NCBI GenBank assembly: GCA_028293725.1
Contig: JAQGOE010000202.1
Span: 1-6,680 of the forward strand
From: Gammaproteobacteria bacterium
GTDB lineage: Bacteria > Pseudomonadota > Gammaproteobacteria > Steroidobacterales > Steroidobacteraceae
DNA: 6,680 nt
Reading direction: 5' to 3'
Part shown: positions 5,260 through 6,680 of the stretch, piece by piece
Layout: each line of letters opens with the position of its first letter
Numbering within the stretch: position 1 is the first letter of the stretch
Program-made: the position numbers and the translations under genes
The notes under the pieces: model-generated
The model's database searches: none
What the model was told of the DNA's origin: nothing
The model's input: only the letters and a program-made list of their open reading frames with translations

Positions 5260-5715
5260 ATGCGCGATTTCGTAGTTCCTAAAACAGACACCAAGGTGCT
5301 CGGCAAAGTCGAGCTCGAGTACGCCTTTAAGTTGCGCGCGCGATTTGACGCGCCCCACGTATCCAAGACGCCGAAGGGAGACTTCCGCTACCAGGACATC
5401 ACCAGCGGAGATGTGCGCGGCGAGCGACTCACCGCCGCGGTCTATGCCGACAGCGGTGGCCAGTACGACACCTTGCGCCCCGATCGCGTTCGGGATGTCG
5501 ACTCACATTTCATTCTCAAGGCCGAGAACGGCGAATGGATCTACGTCGAGCACGTCGGCTATCGGCGCCAGGACGGCTATTACCGCGCCATCGCCTATAT
5601 CGATGCGGACACCAAGGGCACGTACGACTGGCTCAACAACACCACTTTCGTGGTGACCGCCAAGGAGTCAGCCGACGAGCGCGAGGTCGTCTTCTACTAC
5701 TATTTGGCGAACTGA
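5260..5715 (+). CDS. DUF3237 family protein without signal peptide
   Basis: This 151-residue protein starts 14 bases after the previous gene and is a distant paralogue of it. Shared landmarks are the first strand KVELEYAFKLRARF (16-29), the SGDVRGERLTAAVY segment (49-62) at the position of the Gly-rich motif, NGEWIYVEHVG (90-100), YDWLNNTTFVV (122-132) and the C-terminal VVFYYYLAN. The Gly-rich motif is less typical than in the upstream protein (SGDVRGERL in place of GGEIWGPKL). The N-terminus MRDFVVPKTDTKVLG has no hydrophobic stretch, so the protein is probably cytoplasmic. There are no cysteines. The function is unknown; its place as the last gene of the operon suggests a job linked to the oxidised product after uptake, or formation of a complex with its paralogue if both reach one compartment. 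Family membership is moderately firm, function is inference. Confidence 0.75.
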   Translation: MRDFVVPKTDTKVLGKVELEYAFKLRARFDAPHVSKTPKGDFRYQDITSGDVRGERLTAAVYADSGGQYDTLRPDRVRDVDSHFILKAENGEWIYVEHVGYRRQDGYYRAIAYIDADTKGTYDWLNNTTFVVTAKESADEREVVFYYYLAN

Positions 5716-5741
5716 CTGGCCTGGCGACCTGACCGGCGTCC

Positions 5742-6680
5742 TCAGAGGCCAATCGAGACGGTCTTGATCTCGGTGTAGGCCTCGATGCCTTCGCGTCCGC
5801 CCTCGCGACCCAGGCCTGACTGCTTGTAGCCGCCAAAGGGCATGGGTTGCTCACGTCCACCGCCGTTGATGGTGATAGTGCCTGCCTGGATGCGGCGCGC
5901 GAGCCCGTGCGCCACCGACAGATCCCGCGTCCAGATGTTTGCCGCGAGGCCATACACGGTGTCGTTCGCCAGACTCGCCAACCGGTCGAGCTCATCGGCG
6001 TCGCTGAAAGGCATGACACACAGGACAGGACCGAAAATCTCATCCTGGAAGACGCTCATATCGGGTCGCACGCCGGCCAGCAGCGTCGGCTGCACGAAAA
6101 AGCCGTCTCCATCGATGCGTCGGCCGCCGGTGACGATCTCCGCCCCCTGGCTGGCACCGGCGCCGATATAACTCATGACACGCTCGAGCTGCTTCTGGGA
6201 GATGATGGGACCCATCTCCGTATCCGGCGCAACGCCGGGGCCTACTTTCAGCTTCTGCGCACGATCCGCGAAACCCTGTACGACCTTGTCGAACACCTTC
6301 TTGTGCGCGAAAAGCCGCGTTCCGGCCGCGCAGAATTGTCCGGTCTTGAAGAAGATGGTCTGAGTCGTCGCGGCAGTGGCCGCCTCGATGTCGGCGTCCG
6401 CAAAAATGATGACCGGTGACTTCCCCCCCAGCTCCAGCGTCACACGCTTCATGTGCGCGGCCGCGCCCGCCAGAATGGATTTGCCCACGCGGGTCGAGCC
6501 CGTGAACGAGATCTTGTTGACATCCGGATGATCGACGATGGCCTGTCCCGCAGCCCCGCCGTATCCCGTCACGATATTCACCACCCCGGGAGGCAGTCCG
6601 ACCTCCTCCATGAGCTGTCCAAGTCGCAGCGCCGATAACGGCGCCAGTTCCGCGGGCTTGAGAACGACGGTGCAGCCGGC
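5742..6680 (-). CDS. NAD-dependent aldehyde dehydrogenase, 5' end outside window
   Basis: The visible 312 residues are the C-terminal two thirds of a protein of the aldehyde dehydrogenase superfamily (usually near 480-500), running to a TGA at 5744-5742. It should oxidise an aldehyde to the acid in the cytoplasm. Numbering from base 6680, visible motifs are the coenzyme site VLKPAELAPLS (6-16), where Glu11 at the place of ALDH2 Glu195 favours NAD over NADP, FTGSTRVGK (59-67), the general-base Glu83 in TLELGGKSP, the nucleophile Cys117 in FKTGQFCAAGTR, and EIFGPV with a conserved Glu. The Glu-Cys spacing of 34 is the classic one. The PWNFP-region Asn lies outside. The start codon is also outside; the ATG at 6611 is internal. 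Its stop is 26 bases from the end of the converging operon. The substrate cannot be told from sequence; it may handle an aldehyde made by the quinoprotein, or be unrelated. Confidence 0.92.
   Translation of the reverse strand, partial: AGCTVVLKPAELAPLSALRLGQLMEEVGLPPGVVNIVTGYGGAAGQAIVDHPDVNKISFTGSTRVGKSILAGAAAHMKRVTLELGGKSPVIIFADADIEAATAATTQTIFFKTGQFCAAGTRLFAHKKVFDKVVQGFADRAQKLKVGPGVAPDTEMGPIISQKQLERVMSYIGAGASQGAEIVTGGRRIDGDGFFVQPTLLAGVRPDMSVFQDEIFGPVLCVMPFSDADELDRLASLANDTVYGLAANIWTRDLSVAHGLARRIQAGTITINGGGREQPMPFGGYKQSGLGREGGREGIEAYTEIKTVSIGL

Noticed and set aside
5717..5751. TGGCCT/AGGCCA inverted repeat between the converging genes as a two-way terminator
   Set aside because: Only 6 bp with a 23-base loop and no T-run; too weak to annotate.

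Overview
The window is high-G+C bacterial DNA with compact gene spacing and a secreted quinohaemoprotein. Together with the Tat/Sec-type signal peptides, a bacterial SH3 protein and a NarL/LuxR relic, this suggests a proteobacterium, most likely an environmental Gamma- or Betaproteobacterium. No rRNA or other phylogenetic marker is present. A lineage related to known polyvinyl-alcohol or steroid degraders is only a guess from the dehydrogenase type.

Layout from left to right. (1) Bases 1-740 are the 3' part of a PRPP synthetase (ribose-phosphate pyrophosphokinase family) gene on +, followed directly by a 7-bp stem-loop. (2) Bases 741-999 are non-coding. They hold an exact 11-bp tandem repeat and two 21-bp tandem units, each folding into a 5-bp hairpin; the only two differences between the units form a compensatory base-pair change. 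(3) Bases 1000-1302 encode a small exported glycine-zipper protein. (4) Bases 1332-1490 on - are the C-terminal part of a LuxR/NarL DNA-binding domain without its N-terminal domain, a gene relic. A strong 11-13 bp hairpin sits where its homology stops. (5) Bases 1526-2371 on - encode an exported SH3-domain protein with a long Pro/Arg/His-rich tail. (6) Bases 2372-2714 form a divergent intergenic region with possible promoter and terminator signals. (7) Bases 2715-5715 on + form a tight three-gene operon: a periplasmic cytochrome c/PQQ dehydrogenase resembling polyvinyl alcohol dehydrogenase, then two diverged DUF3237 proteins. (8) Bases 5742-6680 on - are the 3' part of an aldehyde dehydrogenase gene that converges on the operon.

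The centre of interest is the operon. The quinohaemoprotein should oxidise an alcohol in the periplasm and pass electrons through its own haem c to the respiratory chain. The first DUF3237 protein has a twin-arginine-type leader and so is probably exported to the same compartment. The second has no leader and probably stays in the cytoplasm. The first start codon overlaps the dehydrogenase stop codon (TGATG), implying coupled expression. DUF3237 has no assigned function that I know of, so this pairing suggests a role as substrate or product binding proteins, or accessory enzymes, of alcohol oxidation. The aldehyde dehydrogenase next door could process an aldehyde product, but it is on the opposite strand and may be unrelated. 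The left half (PRPP synthetase, glycine-zipper and SH3 proteins) shows no functional link to the operon.
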